Source: JBPOFM01 sp041391925 (GTDB lineage Bacteria > Bacteroidota > Bacteroidia > Flavobacteriales > Flavobacteriaceae). From it: a DNA stretch of 64,000 nt. Shown piece by piece: positions 27,048 to 35,652 of the stretch. The notes beneath the pieces are model-generated. The model was not told the origin of the DNA, made no database searches, and worked only from the letters and a program-made list of their open reading frames with translations. The position numbers and the translations under genes are program-made. Every line of letters starts with the position of its first letter. The stretch's first letter is position 1. The stretch spans positions 69,091 to 133,090 of the forward strand of contig JAWKNA010000011.1 in the NCBI GenBank assembly GCA_041391925.1. The letters are read 5' to 3'.

Positions 27048-28109
27048 ATGCTGTATGTTGATACTGTAAAAAACAAACCTTTGGCGATGGCATTGACGCT
27101 TATTGCCATTGGCATAATTACCGCTCTCGATTACATATCTGGAGCAGAGCTATCGTTTTCCATTTTTTATTTAATTCCTATTTCAATTTTATCCATTAGC
27201 AGAATATCCAACAAGACGATGATCATTTCAATTGCGCTTGTAGCTGCTATTTGTTGGTATATGGTTGATGTAAACAGTAAGACTTATTCTTCTTTCTTTT
27301 TTCCTATTTGGAATGCCTTTGTACGATTGGCCATCTTCATAACCATTGGACTCTTGGTATTTTCGTTTCGTGAAAAACAAACCGGACTCAACGAGACCAA
27401 CCAAAAACTAAAACACCTTAATGAAGAAAAAAACAGGTTCATTGGTATGGCTGCACACGACATCCGAAATCCCATTAGCGGCATCTACAGTTTTTCCGAT
27501 TTGCTGCTTAACGACAAAGAAACGAAAATGAACGAGGATGAATTGGAAATCGTTCAATTGATGAAGTCCTTGAGCCAGAATGTCCTTGATATCATCAAGA
27601 ATCTCTTGGACGTAGCCAAAATTGAGTCTGGAAAGATAGAGCTCACTACAGTGCATCAAGATTACATCAAATTTGTAAAAGAACAAATTTACCTCAACCA
27701 ATTATTGGCAAACCAAAAGAACATAGTCCTTCATTTGCAATCCGATGAGATGCAACTTTTTGCAGACTTTGATAGCCACTACATGTCGGAGATCCTTAAC
27801 AATCTCCTATCTAACGCCATCAAATTCTCTGAAAAGAAAAGTGACATCCATATCAATGTGAGCAAAAAGGATAAGCAAATTCTCACTGAGGTCATCGACC
27901 ATGGCAAGGGCATTCCTTTTGAAGAACAGGAAAAACTTTTTAATTATTTCCAAAAAACCAGTACGCAACCTACTGATGGAGAATCGAGCACTGGACTGGG
28001 TTTGGCAATAGTCAAAAAGTTAGTGACTGCCTTTAATGGCTCCATAGGTGTAAAAAGTAATCGCAATGAAGGCTCCAATTTTTATTTTACTTTTCCAATT
28101 CATCACTAA
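27048..28109 (+). CDS. Membrane sensor histidine kinase, no adjacent response regulator
   Basis: The 353-residue protein has three to four N-terminal transmembrane helices (residues 10-105) and no separate periplasmic domain. A HisKA domain follows with phospho-acceptor His137 in AAHDIRNPISG. The HATPase domain has the N-box EILNNLLSNAIKFS, the G1 box VIDHGKGIPF and the G2 box GLGLAIVKKLV. It should autophosphorylate in response to a membrane or intracellular signal, but no response regulator gene lies beside it, so its partner is elsewhere. It starts 19 bases after the carboxypeptidase gene, and four small genes follow closely, suggesting one transcript. Confidence 0.93.
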   Translation: MLYVDTVKNKPLAMALTLIAIGIITALDYISGAELSFSIFYLIPISILSISRISNKTMIISIALVAAICWYMVDVNSKTYSSFFFPIWNAFVRLAIFITIGLLVFSFREKQTGLNETNQKLKHLNEEKNRFIGMAAHDIRNPISGIYSFSDLLLNDKETKMNEDELEIVQLMKSLSQNVLDIIKNLLDVAKIESGKIELTTVHQDYIKFVKEQIYLNQLLANQKNIVLHLQSDEMQLFADFDSHYMSEILNNLLSNAIKFSEKKSDIHINVSKKDKQILTEVIDHGKGIPFEEQEKLFNYFQKTSTQPTDGESSTGLGLAIVKKLVTAFNGSIGVKSNRNEGSNFYFTFPIHH

Positions 28110-28127
28110 AAAAACGATTGATAAAAT

Positions 28128-28475
28128 ATGAGCGAAAACAAAAATACAATATTGAAATACATGGATGGCTTTGAAAAAAGCGACCATGCTCAAATACTTT
28201 CCTGCCTAACAGAGGATGTCGTTTGGCTCATCCCTGGAATATTCCGCAAAACAGGGAAAAAGGAGTTTGACGGCGAAATCGAAGACGAAAATTTCATCGG
28301 AAGCCCAACCATCAAAATTCACCGTATGTTTGAAGACACCGATGTGGTCATCGTCGAAGGAAATGTCATTGGTAAAATGGTCTCTGGAGACCAGTTGGAT
28401 GCTTCTTTTTGTGATGTGTTTGAATTTGAAAATGGAAAGATAAAACAGCTCACCTCCTATTTGATGAACAATTGA
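28128..28475 (+). CDS. NTF2-like/SnoaL-fold protein
   Basis: This 115-residue cytoplasmic protein has the SnoaL/NTF2 alpha+beta-barrel pattern: an N-terminal helix, then CLTEDVVWLIPGIF, a central strand pair, and a C-terminal VFEFENGKIKQLTSYL. These proteins bind small ligands or act as isomerases, but the active residues vary and none can be named here. The gene is 18 bases downstream of the histidine kinase and 23 bases upstream of a DUF1398 gene. The family call is good; function is unknown. Confidence 0.82.
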   Translation: MSENKNTILKYMDGFEKSDHAQILSCLTEDVVWLIPGIFRKTGKKEFDGEIEDENFIGSPTIKIHRMFEDTDVVIVEGNVIGKMVSGDQLDASFCDVFEFENGKIKQLTSYLMNN

Positions 28476-28498
28476 AACTTATAATTCACTGAAAAGCA

Positions 28499-28900
28499 AT
28501 GTTTACCCTAGAAAAAATCCAAAACGCACATAAAAAAGTTAAAAGTGGTGCCGACTTTCCACAATATATCAAAGACCTAAACGCAATGGGTGTTACACAT
28601 TACGATACATTCGTATCTGATGGGCAATCCAAATTCTATGATTCTTCCAATGATTCATTGGATGGACATCCCAAATATCCAAAAATAAAGGTTAATGAAG
28701 TCAGTTCTGCTGCCCATTTGAAACTTGCACTTACCACTCACCAGCAAGGACAGACAGATTATTTCACCTTTTGCAAACAAGCAGCTCAAGCAGGTGTTGA
28801 AAAATGGATGACCGACATAAAAGGTATGACCGTAACGTATTTGGACAAAGACGGGAATAAATTATTGGTTGAACAGATTCCAAATCCATTAAAAAAATGA
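28499..28900 (+). CDS. DUF1398 (YbcV-like) family protein
   Basis: This 133-residue protein matches DUF1398 in full: an N-terminal SGADFPQYIKDLNAMGVTHY, then LTTHQQGQTDYFTFCKQAA and a C-terminal YLDKDGNKLLVEQIP. Family members are small cytoplasmic proteins, found in E. coli as YbcV in a prophage, without an established role. No signal peptide is present. Its last four bases overlap the start of the DJ-1-like lipoprotein gene (ATGA), which implies translational coupling. Confidence 0.88.
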   Translation: MFTLEKIQNAHKKVKSGADFPQYIKDLNAMGVTHYDTFVSDGQSKFYDSSNDSLDGHPKYPKIKVNEVSSAAHLKLALTTHQQGQTDYFTFCKQAAQAGVEKWMTDIKGMTVTYLDKDGNKLLVEQIPNPLKK

Positions 28901-29652
28901 GCGCATCAAAAATCATAACAGTGCTTACCATTGCAACAGTTGTATTCAGTTGCAACACAGACAAATCAAAAATCGTGACCGAAGACAAAAGCGCACCACA
29001 ATACACAACGCAGTCAGACACGCTGACCAAGCACCTCAAACCTTTTAAAGCAGAGTTGCCGACCATTGGATTGCTCATTTACAATGGTGTATTGCAAAGC
29101 GAGGTCATTGCGGCTTCGGATGTGTTTGCAAAACCAACAGAAGATGGCAAACAGCTCTTCAACGTTATCACTATTGCAGAAACCTCAAATCCAATCACTA
29201 CAGAAGAAGGCATGCATTTTGTGCCCGATTATACGTTTGATAACTGTCCAAAATTGGAAGCTTTATTTGTCCCTAGCGCTTATGATATGTACGCACAAGT
29301 GCACAACCCAAAAATTGTGGACTTCATCAAACAGAAAAACAACGAAACCAAATATACGGTCAGTAATTGTGCAGGTGCACAACTCATAGGAGCTTCTGGC
29401 ATTGCCGATGGACATAAAATCGTGACGTGGATAGGTGGTGGCAAACAATTGCAAATCGATTATCCAAACCTAAAGGTGCAAAACGACAGTTTGGTAACGT
29501 TTGTTGAGGATGGTAAATTCAGCTCCTCCAATGGCAATTTGACAAGTTATGTGTCTGCCCTAAAACTGCTCGAAAAAATGACCAGCAAAGAGCACAGAGC
29601 CTTTGTGGAAAGCTACCTCTACCTCGACCGACTTCAAAACTGGAAAGAATAA
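28897..29652 (+). CDS. DJ-1/PfpI family protein with lipoprotein signal
   Basis: The 251-residue protein begins with a lipoprotein signal, lipobox VFSC with Cys19, so it is predicted to be membrane-anchored and exported. The DJ-1/PfpI fold follows: IGLLIYNGVLQSEVIAASD near residue 57 has the conserved acidic residue (Glu69) next to the active site, and TVSNCAGAQLIGASG carries the nucleophile Cys158. PfpI-family proteins act as proteases, chaperones or glyoxalases/deglycases. Most are cytoplasmic, so the lipoprotein signal is unusual. It overlaps the DUF1398 gene by four bases. Confidence 0.9.
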   Translation: MSASKIITVLTIATVVFSCNTDKSKIVTEDKSAPQYTTQSDTLTKHLKPFKAELPTIGLLIYNGVLQSEVIAASDVFAKPTEDGKQLFNVITIAETSNPITTEEGMHFVPDYTFDNCPKLEALFVPSAYDMYAQVHNPKIVDFIKQKNNETKYTVSNCAGAQLIGASGIADGHKIVTWIGGGKQLQIDYPNLKVQNDSLVTFVEDGKFSSSNGNLTSYVSALKLLEKMTSKEHRAFVESYLYLDRLQNWKE

Positions 29653-29671
29653 TTATAAACAATTTAAATAC

Positions 29672-30022
29672 ATGAAAAACACAAGAATCTATAAAATGTC
29701 CTTTGCCAGTGTCTATCCGCATTATGTGGCCAAAGCAGAAAAGAAAGGCCGTAGCAAGGAAGAGCTGGACACCATCATCCGTTGGCTTACAGGATATCAT
29801 CAGATAGCCTTGGAAAAAATAATCGATGACAAAACTGATTTTGAGACCTTTTTTGCAGAAGCGCCAGAGATGAATCCAAATATCTCTAAAATCACAGGAG
29901 TGATTTGTGGCTATCGCGTAGAAGACATAGAAGACCCACTGATGCAAAAAATCAGGTATTTGGATAAGTTGGTGGATGAACTTGCTAAAGGTAAAGCCAT
30001 GGAGAAGATTTTAAGAACATAG
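29672..30022 (+). CDS. DUF2200 family protein
   Basis: The 116-residue protein matches DUF2200: it starts with RIYKMSFASVYPHYVAKAEK, has LDTIIRWLTGYHQ, and ends with a helix containing MQKIRYLDKLVDELAKGK. Members are widespread in Bacteroidota and Firmicutes and have no known activity. The ATG at 29672 is chosen because the upstream in-frame part lies inside the DJ-1 gene and does not resemble the family. It is probably in the same transcript as the preceding small genes. Confidence 0.88.
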   Translation: MKNTRIYKMSFASVYPHYVAKAEKKGRSKEELDTIIRWLTGYHQIALEKIIDDKTDFETFFAEAPEMNPNISKITGVICGYRVEDIEDPLMQKIRYLDKLVDELAKGKAMEKILRT

Positions 30023-30094
30023 AAGAAAATCTATAAGCCGTCATAAGGCAAAATTACTTCCAAGAGATCATGAAAAATTACTTGAAATAGAGCC

Positions 30095-30598
30095 ATGAAA
30101 CCCTTCCCTATATTGGCAACGGAAAGATTGACGCTCCGACAATTAGCAGACAGCGACATTCAGGACATATACCGTCTTCGTTCCGACCGTTCCATAAACA
30201 AATATCTTGACAGGCCGCCAAGTAAATCCTTGGAAGACGCCTTGGAATTTATTAATAAGATAAAAAACAATAGTCTTTCGTATTGGGCCATTGCAAAAAA
30301 AGAAAACGAAAAACTGGTAGGTACCATTTGCCTTTTTAATGTATCAGAAGCGCAACAAACATGTGAAATAGGATATGAACTTTTAACCGAATACCAAGGA
30401 AAAGGAATTATGCGGGAAGCAGCAAAAAAAATAATCGAATATGCCACTCAAACACTTGGCATAAACACCATAGACGCCTATACCCATAAAGATAACCAAA
30501 GCTCAACCAAGCTTCTGGAAGAACTGAACTTTAAGAATATTGGTTTTGATGAGACAAATTCTGATTTGATGTTATTCCGACTTAATAAGCATATCTAA
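30095..30598 (+). CDS. GNAT family N-acetyltransferase (RimJ/RimL type)
   Basis: The 167-residue protein starts with ILATERLTLRQLADSDIQDI, the pattern of ribosomal-protein-type acetyltransferases, and has the acetyl-CoA loop LLTEYQGKGIMREAAKKIIEY near residue 95 and the DAYTHKDNQSSTKLLEELNF block near 128. It transfers an acetyl group from acetyl-CoA to an amine; the substrate is unknown. No signal peptide. It ends a run of seven plus-strand genes and is followed by a 447-base gap. Confidence 0.9.
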   Translation: MKPFPILATERLTLRQLADSDIQDIYRLRSDRSINKYLDRPPSKSLEDALEFINKIKNNSLSYWAIAKKENEKLVGTICLFNVSEAQQTCEIGYELLTEYQGKGIMREAAKKIIEYATQTLGINTIDAYTHKDNQSSTKLLEELNFKNIGFDETNSDLMLFRLNKHI

Positions 30599-31045
30599 AG
30601 GAATGCCAATGCATACACCAAACATATCCTCTAATTTTTTAATGGTAATGACATTCAAGGGATATGAATATATTTATGACGTATATAATGAGTTGAACCC
30701 AATTAGAAAAACTAATTCTGAATGGATAACATGAGAAAACCTAAACTTTAGATTTAAATTTCCCTAGGCTTACTTTTAATTTACACATTGGAATTTTCTA
30801 ATTTGCAATTAATACAAACTGGGTTACGGAGTTTTATCAAAAAAGCTAAAACTTTAAAACGAAAAGTAGAGCAGCATTCAATGGCTATCTCTTCATACAT
30901 TTCCTGTGTTTTCCAATAACAATCAAAAAACCAACAAAATGATTTATTTCCCCCGATAATATTATGGGATATACAATAAGAAATTTATGTACAAATAGTG
31001 GAAAATACGTCCAGCATTCGATTTATCAAAAAATACTAGAAATCC
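30599..31045. other. Intergenic gap of 447 bases with one repeat copy
   Basis: No gene was found here. It contains one copy of a 42-base repeat (30657-30698) whose second copy lies at 35606-35647. The rest is AT-rich without long hairpins. A 42-codon open frame (30609-30737) runs through the repeat but resembles nothing known. Confidence 0.6.
30657..30698 (+). repeat. Short intergenic repeat, copy 1
   Basis: These 42 bases match 35606-35647 at about 35 of 42 positions, with the shared core TATATTTATGAC then TATATAA and GAGTTG. An ATATCC at 30624 could pair with GGGATAT at 30659-30665, as in the better hairpin of copy 2. The right end lacks the GTTGTGC of copy 2 (it reads GTTGAAC). Confidence 0.75.
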
Positions 31046-31747
31046 CTATCGTTTTAAGAAACGATTTTTTGTAATCAAATTCAAAACCTCTTCTTTGTTG
31101 TTCTTACTGAATTTAATGCGATGGTCTCGAATAAGTACTGTCTGTCCTTCAATGGCATCAATCTTTTGCAACGAAACGATATAGGATTTATGAATTTTGA
31201 CAAATAAATTTTCAGGAAGAAAATCCTCCACGCTTTTCAAGGTCAAATAACTCACATATTTTTTTGATTCGGTATGGATAATGACATAATTCTCCATCGC
31301 CTGCACAAAGAGAATATCAGCAAACATAATTTTTTCAATTTTGTTGTCGCATTTGATGAACATAAAATCATCTTCTTTATGACCAGAGGGTTCGAGACGT
31401 TTCATCACTTTATTGACAGCCATCACAAAGCGGTCGAACGAAAAAGGTTTCAATAGATAATCAACGACATTCAGTTCAAAGCCTTGGACGGCGTAGTTAG
31501 GATAAGCAGTTGTAATTACCACGGCTGGAGGATGCTCCAGTGTTTTCAAAAATGCTAAGCCTGTCATTTCAGGCATTTTGATATCCAAAAACAAAACATC
31601 GATTTGCTCTGTTTTAAAACATTCCAAAGCCTTTAACGGATTCGAAAAACTTCCCACAACCACCAGCTGTTCCAATTTGCGCACAAAGCCTTCAAGCCCT
31701 TTTCTCGCCAATGGCTCATCTTCGATGATAACACAATTTAATTTCAT
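31046..31747 (-). CDS. LytTR-type response regulator
   Basis: The 233-residue protein has a receiver domain (residues 3-115) with acidic pair Glu9/Asp10, phospho-acceptor Asp55 in LFLDIKMPEM and Lys100 in LLKPFS, then a LytTR DNA-binding domain from about 130 to 233 (FIKCDNKIEKIMFADILFVQ). It is the partner of the adjacent LytS-type kinase: the genes overlap by four bases (ATGA) with the kinase first. LytTR regulators bind tandem direct repeats and often control cell-surface or autolysis functions, but the target here is unknown. The kinase and regulator run toward the 447-base gap. Confidence 0.94.
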   Translation of the reverse strand: MKLNCVIIEDEPLARKGLEGFVRKLEQLVVVGSFSNPLKALECFKTEQIDVLFLDIKMPEMTGLAFLKTLEHPPAVVITTAYPNYAVQGFELNVVDYLLKPFSFDRFVMAVNKVMKRLEPSGHKEDDFMFIKCDNKIEKIMFADILFVQAMENYVIIHTESKKYVSYLTLKSVEDFLPENLFVKIHKSYIVSLQKIDAIEGQTVLIRDHRIKFSKNNKEEVLNLITKNRFLKR

Positions 31748-32790
31748 TTCAGTTTTATTTTTAAATCCACTTTATAGGCCGAGTCCAATTTCTCAATGTG
31801 CAGTTCGTGTTCATTGGGGTACAAAAGTTCCAAACGTCTTTTCACATTGGCAATACCCAAACCTTTGTTGCCAGAAGTTGTGACATCTACGGCGCAACTG
31901 TTTTTTATATTGAAATGCAACCAATGTCGCTCATCAATTTCAATTTGAATTGTGATATAATTATTGCCATCGGTATCAATTGAAACATATTTGAAGGCAT
32001 TTTCCACGAATGGAATCAACAGTAACGGAGAAATTTGATAATTGTGTTCTAGATTTGGTTTGATGAAAGTTATGGTGAGATGCTCTGTATGCCGAATCTT
32101 TTCCAAGGAAATATAATCCTTTAAAAAACCTATTTCGTCTGAAAGCGGCGTTTTGTCAACAGCACAATCATACAATTGATAACGCAACAACGACGAAAAC
32201 TTTATTAATACGTCCTTTGAAAGTTCCTGGTCGCCATCAATTAAAAAGTAAATATTATTCAATGCATTGAACAGAAAATGAGGATTCATCTGCGCTTTCA
32301 GAAAATTCAGTTCAGTTTCAAGACGTTCACGCTCCATCAATTGATTCTGTCGGTCTTTTTTGATATAATATTCAATCAAAATCACAATGGTAAACAATAC
32401 CACAACCGTCAATATTTCAACAAAATGAGCCATAAATGTGATGGACAACAATATGAAACTCGGATGAAAATCCCTTGTTGGGTCTATAATCGGTATGTAG
32501 ATGACGGCCGTCAAGCAATTCAGCGCACTGCACGCTATGACCGTAAGAAACGCTAGTACAAAAAATTGCCAATATTTCTGACGATAAAAGAATTTGGGAA
32601 GCAGCACATAAATGACGAAATAAACTGCCAACATCTCAAAGAACAAATCCTTGACCAAGTCATAAGTATTGAAAAGGTATCCCTTCCCTCTCTGCAACTC
32701 AAGTGTATGAAGATGGTTCAAAGCCGCATAGACCCAATAGATGATATGGAGCACCTTATACTTTGACAAGAACTGATAAAGCTGTTTCAT
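31744..32790 (-). CDS. LytS-type sensor histidine kinase
   Basis: The protein has about 348 residues from the ATG at 32790 (a GTG at 32796 is also possible). Four transmembrane helices fill the first 145 residues, then a coiled linker and a His_kinase domain with phospho-acceptor His in AQMNPHFLFNALNNI (about residue 171). The HATPase region has LLIPFVENAFKYVS and ends with KGLGIANVKRRLELLYP. It lacks a periplasmic sensor domain. It pairs with the LytTR regulator downstream through a four-base overlap, and is divergent from a T9SS protein gene with about 190 bases between. Confidence 0.93.
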   Translation of the reverse strand: MKQLYQFLSKYKVLHIIYWVYAALNHLHTLELQRGKGYLFNTYDLVKDLFFEMLAVYFVIYVLLPKFFYRQKYWQFFVLAFLTVIACSALNCLTAVIYIPIIDPTRDFHPSFILLSITFMAHFVEILTVVVLFTIVILIEYYIKKDRQNQLMERERLETELNFLKAQMNPHFLFNALNNIYFLIDGDQELSKDVLIKFSSLLRYQLYDCAVDKTPLSDEIGFLKDYISLEKIRHTEHLTITFIKPNLEHNYQISPLLLIPFVENAFKYVSIDTDGNNYITIQIEIDERHWLHFNIKNSCAVDVTTSGNKGLGIANVKRRLELLYPNEHELHIEKLDSAYKVDLKIKLK

Positions 32791-32979
32791 AGGCACACAA
32801 TCTCTTAAAGGTAACGCAATTATGGCATCGGCAGCAGCCTAAACCATAAAACTTGACGAAAGGTCATTTAAACTTGATGTAACCGATTTTCACGTTCATC
32901 AAGCAAAGCGCACAATAGATGTAAAAATATTGATTTTCAGGAGTATCCGGTATACATTAGATAAATAAAAACTCTTGTT

Positions 32980-34080
32980 ATGAAAAAAATCTACTTCTAC
33001 ATTCCAATAGTATTAGTATGCCAAATGTCAACAGTGGCACAAACCATCACCTGTGATGATACCTCCATCTTCGTCATAGGAAATTCCACAACAGCTTCTT
33101 TAAGAGGCTTACACAAATTCACTAAAACAAGTTCTTCCCTTAACTATGCAGGGCAAATAGGCACTATACCTAACACTACGGAAACAGCGGGTGCAGGTCT
33201 TGGATTGGCTATTGCAGATTTGGGTGACGGCCAACGTTTTTACACATCTGACTATGCAGGCCATATCTTAGAATTTGATGGCACAAGTTGGAACACGCTG
33301 GCCACGGTATCTGACGGTACTTTAAACAATCCTGGAGGTAAGAATGAATTTTTATATTACCAAAAATATAGTCCAGATTTTTCCGTGATTTCAATAGTCC
33401 GTTACCAAAATGGAATGATAAATGAGATATGGAACGACCCTGCCACTCAAATCACACTTGCAGATTTAGCGGTAGATGATGTTGGCAATGTCTATTTTTT
33501 TACCGGCACCAATGCCATGGTAGATTATATGACCGATACCTTAAATGTGATGTCACCCAACGGAACCATACTCCATCAGTACAGTATTTCGTTTGACTTT
33601 CTTGGTGGCTATGGACTCTGCTTTCTAAATGGCGGCTTATATATGTTCTTTACAGAATCTAACTCTGATTATCCTGGAAAGATGGTAAGAATTGAACTTT
33701 CTGGTTCATCTGCAATTACCACTACTCAATATTTAGTGCCAAAACCTGTAGTAGGGACCGCAACCAATGGACCAATTTACTTAAATGTTCAAGACGCTGA
33801 TACCTGTTCCTCTTCTGGCAACTTTTTAGGTGTAGACGATGTCACACCACAGGATTTTTTTGAAATGTTCCCAAATCCCTCCACAACTCAGCTGCACATA
33901 AATGCCTATCAAAACGGAAAATTGACCATCTTTAATGCGCTGGGACAAAAAGTAATGCATCAAGATTTAAATTCTGGGGTTGAAACTATTTTAGATATCC
34001 GCACATTGGCTTCTGGTATGTACTTGGTTAATGTAGAGCTTAATGGTAACCACACTACCAAAAAATTCATTAAACAATAA
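32980..34080 (+). CDS. Secreted protein with T9SS sorting domain, unknown function
   Basis: The 366-residue protein has a signal peptide ending near STVAQ, a mainly beta-stranded body (residues 22-285) that looks like a beta-propeller fold, with phrases such as YTSDYAGHILEFDG and LADLAVDDVGNVYFFTGTN, and a T9SS type A domain starting MFPNPSTTQLHINAY and ending KKFIKQ. It therefore passes through the outer membrane and is attached to the surface or released. The body resembles no enzyme I recognise. It is divergent from the LytS/LytTR pair, which could control it. A hairpin terminator follows at 34110-34148. Confidence 0.87.
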   Translation: MKKIYFYIPIVLVCQMSTVAQTITCDDTSIFVIGNSTTASLRGLHKFTKTSSSLNYAGQIGTIPNTTETAGAGLGLAIADLGDGQRFYTSDYAGHILEFDGTSWNTLATVSDGTLNNPGGKNEFLYYQKYSPDFSVISIVRYQNGMINEIWNDPATQITLADLAVDDVGNVYFFTGTNAMVDYMTDTLNVMSPNGTILHQYSISFDFLGGYGLCFLNGGLYMFFTESNSDYPGKMVRIELSGSSAITTTQYLVPKPVVGTATNGPIYLNVQDADTCSSSGNFLGVDDVTPQDFFEMFPNPSTTQLHINAYQNGKLTIFNALGQKVMHQDLNSGVETILDIRTLASGMYLVNVELNGNHTTKKFIKQ

Positions 34081-34109
34081 GACTCCTCTTTACATACATT
34101 TAGCCTATC

Positions 34110-34148
34110 ATGGCAAGACTTTGGGGTTTGGTCTTGCCATTATTTTTT
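34110..34148 (+). terminator. Terminator after the T9SS beta-propeller gene
   Basis: The ten-base stem ATGGCAAGAC/GTCTTGCCAT with an 11-base loop is followed by TATTTTTTAT. It lies 30 bases after the stop at 34080 and ends this monocistronic transcript. Confidence 0.9.
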
Positions 34149-34202
34149 ATGATAGTTTTTCTTTTTCATTAACTTTAGCTTTCAACATTAGAAACAACTT
34201 CC

Positions 34203-35126
34203 ATGCAAACCATACTTGGAGCAAACGGACAAATTGCGGAAGAACTGACACGCGAACTGTACAAAAACTATACAAAAGACCTTCGGTTGGTCAGCCGAAA
34301 TCCCATAAAAGTCCACGAAACAGACCAACTCTTTCCCGCTAACTTAATGGACTCCCTAGCGACAGAAAAAGCTGTTGAAGGAAGTGAAATTGCCTATATG
34401 ACCGTTGGTCTTCCAATGAATTCTAAGCTTTGGGAAAACCAATTCCCAACAATAATGACAAATGTCATTAAAGCCTGTAAAAAACATAAGGTCAAATTGG
34501 TGTTCTTTGACAATACCTATATGTATGCCAAAACTAGCGAACCGCAGACCGAAGAAAGCCCGTTTATCCCTATGGGGCGAAAATCAACAGTAAGGGCTAC
34601 AATGGCAGAAATGCTCTTAAATGAAATCAACAATGCAACCATGGAAGCCATTATTTGTAGGGCGCCCGAATTTTACGGCCCCAACAAAACGCAGAGCATC
34701 ACCAACACCCTGATTTTTGACAACATTCAGCAAAACAAAAAACCCAAAGTTCCATTAAAGGACAACACCAAACGTACCCTGATTTGGACTCCTGATGCCA
34801 GTCGCGCTATGGCTTTGCTGGGAAACACGACAGAAGTGTACAACCAAACTTGGCATTTGCCTTGTGATGATAGCCGACCGACTTACAAGGAATTGATTGA
34901 CCTGACATCCAAAATTTATGGACAAGAATTTGAGTATTCAGTCGTCAAAATGTGGCAATTCAAAATTGGCAGTTTGTTTAACAAAAAACTAAAAGAGCTT
35001 CAGGAATTACTGCCACGCTACAAATACGACAACATTTTCAAATCCGATAAATTCAAAAACAAATTCCCCCACTTCAAAATAACTACCTTTGAAAATGGAA
35101 TAAATCAAATAAGAATTGGGCACTAA
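34203..35126 (+). CDS. NAD(P)-binding epimerase/SDR family protein
   Basis: The 307-residue protein has an N-terminal Rossmann fold with the nucleotide loop ILGANGQIAEELTREL (residues 4-19), then VKLVFFDNTYMYAKTSE and ICRAPEFYGPNKT, typical of extended or atypical SDR enzymes such as UDP-sugar epimerase-like proteins. The classic YxxxK is not clear: YMYAK and GRKSTVRATM could be its variants. Probable oxidoreductase or epimerase of unknown substrate. It has no signal peptide and lies between unrelated single genes in the accessory segment. Confidence 0.82.
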   Translation: MQTILGANGQIAEELTRELYKNYTKDLRLVSRNPIKVHETDQLFPANLMDSLATEKAVEGSEIAYMTVGLPMNSKLWENQFPTIMTNVIKACKKHKVKLVFFDNTYMYAKTSEPQTEESPFIPMGRKSTVRATMAEMLLNEINNATMEAIICRAPEFYGPNKTQSITNTLIFDNIQQNKKPKVPLKDNTKRTLIWTPDASRAMALLGNTTEVYNQTWHLPCDDSRPTYKELIDLTSKIYGQEFEYSVVKMWQFKIGSLFNKKLKELQELLPRYKYDNIFKSDKFKNKFPHFKITTFENGINQIRIGH

Positions 35127-35164
35127 AAGCTGCACAATAATGTCTATACTTAACTATTGAAACC

Positions 35165-35542
35165 ATGAAAGTTTACGGAAAATGTAAAAGTTGTAAAAAC
35201 GAAATTGGATATAGTACCAATGCAAATACACGAGTTGAATTTGCAATGCAAGATGGTGAAACAAAAAAAATGAATTGTAAAAATTGTGGAACCGTCACAG
35301 AGTTTCACGTCGATGAATTATATGCTCAGCGTTCAAATACGCCCTATTTAATTGTGGGATTGGCAATTTTGACCATCATAATTGTCACATTCTATTTTAT
35401 CTTTTTCACACATAGCAACTACATTATTATTGCTTTCGGTTTACCTCTTGCCATTTATTTAATTTTAAGTAAACAAGACCAAACCCGAGTTTCTAACTTT
35501 AATAGAAGAAAATTAAAAGGCCGAACTCACAACATTGGATAA
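35165..35542 (+). CDS. Small membrane protein with zinc-ribbon-like N-terminus
   Basis: The 125-residue protein has two CxxC pairs, CKSCKNEIG at residue 7-10 and MNCKNCGTVTEF near residue 38-41, forming a zinc ribbon, then two adjacent hydrophobic helices (about 58-77 and 82-100) and a basic C-terminus. I do not recognise the family. A zinc ribbon on a two-helix membrane anchor suggests a small membrane-associated protein; its partner is unknown. It sits alone, and the intergenic DNA after it contains the second copy of the 42-base repeat. Confidence 0.7.
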   Translation: MKVYGKCKSCKNEIGYSTNANTRVEFAMQDGETKKMNCKNCGTVTEFHVDELYAQRSNTPYLIVGLAILTIIIVTFYFIFFTHSNYIIIAFGLPLAIYLILSKQDQTRVSNFNRRKLKGRTHNIG

Positions 35543-35581
35543 AAATAAATAAATACTGGTTATAACCAAATGCTGCTTAAA

Positions 35582-35614
35582 ATATCCGTTATTTCCAAAA
35601 CTATAACGGGATAT
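35582..35614. repeat. Imperfect hairpin before the cassette-like gene
   Basis: ATATCCGTTAT at 35582-35592 pairs with ATAACGGGATAT at 35603-35614 with one bulged base. It lies immediately to the left of, and partly inside, repeat copy 2. A weaker ATATCC/GGGATAT pair surrounds copy 1. Confidence 0.7.
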
Positions 35615-35647
35615 CAGTATATTTATGACATATATAACGAGTTGTGC
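35606..35647 (+). repeat. Short intergenic repeat, copy 2, ending in GTTGTGC
   Basis: The 42 bases match 30657-30698 at about 35 positions. This copy ends GAGTTGTGC at 35639-35647, six bases before the start at 35653, and is mirrored by GCACAAC at 36264-36270 beyond the stop of the same gene. Confidence 0.75.
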
Positions 35648-35652
35648 ATATT

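Noticed and set aside
30609..30737. A 42-codon open frame running through repeat copy 1
   Set aside because: The related repeat copy 2 can be read in a similar way (GYQYIYDIYNEL) but the rest differs and stops at once, so the similarity follows from the repeat itself, not from a gene.
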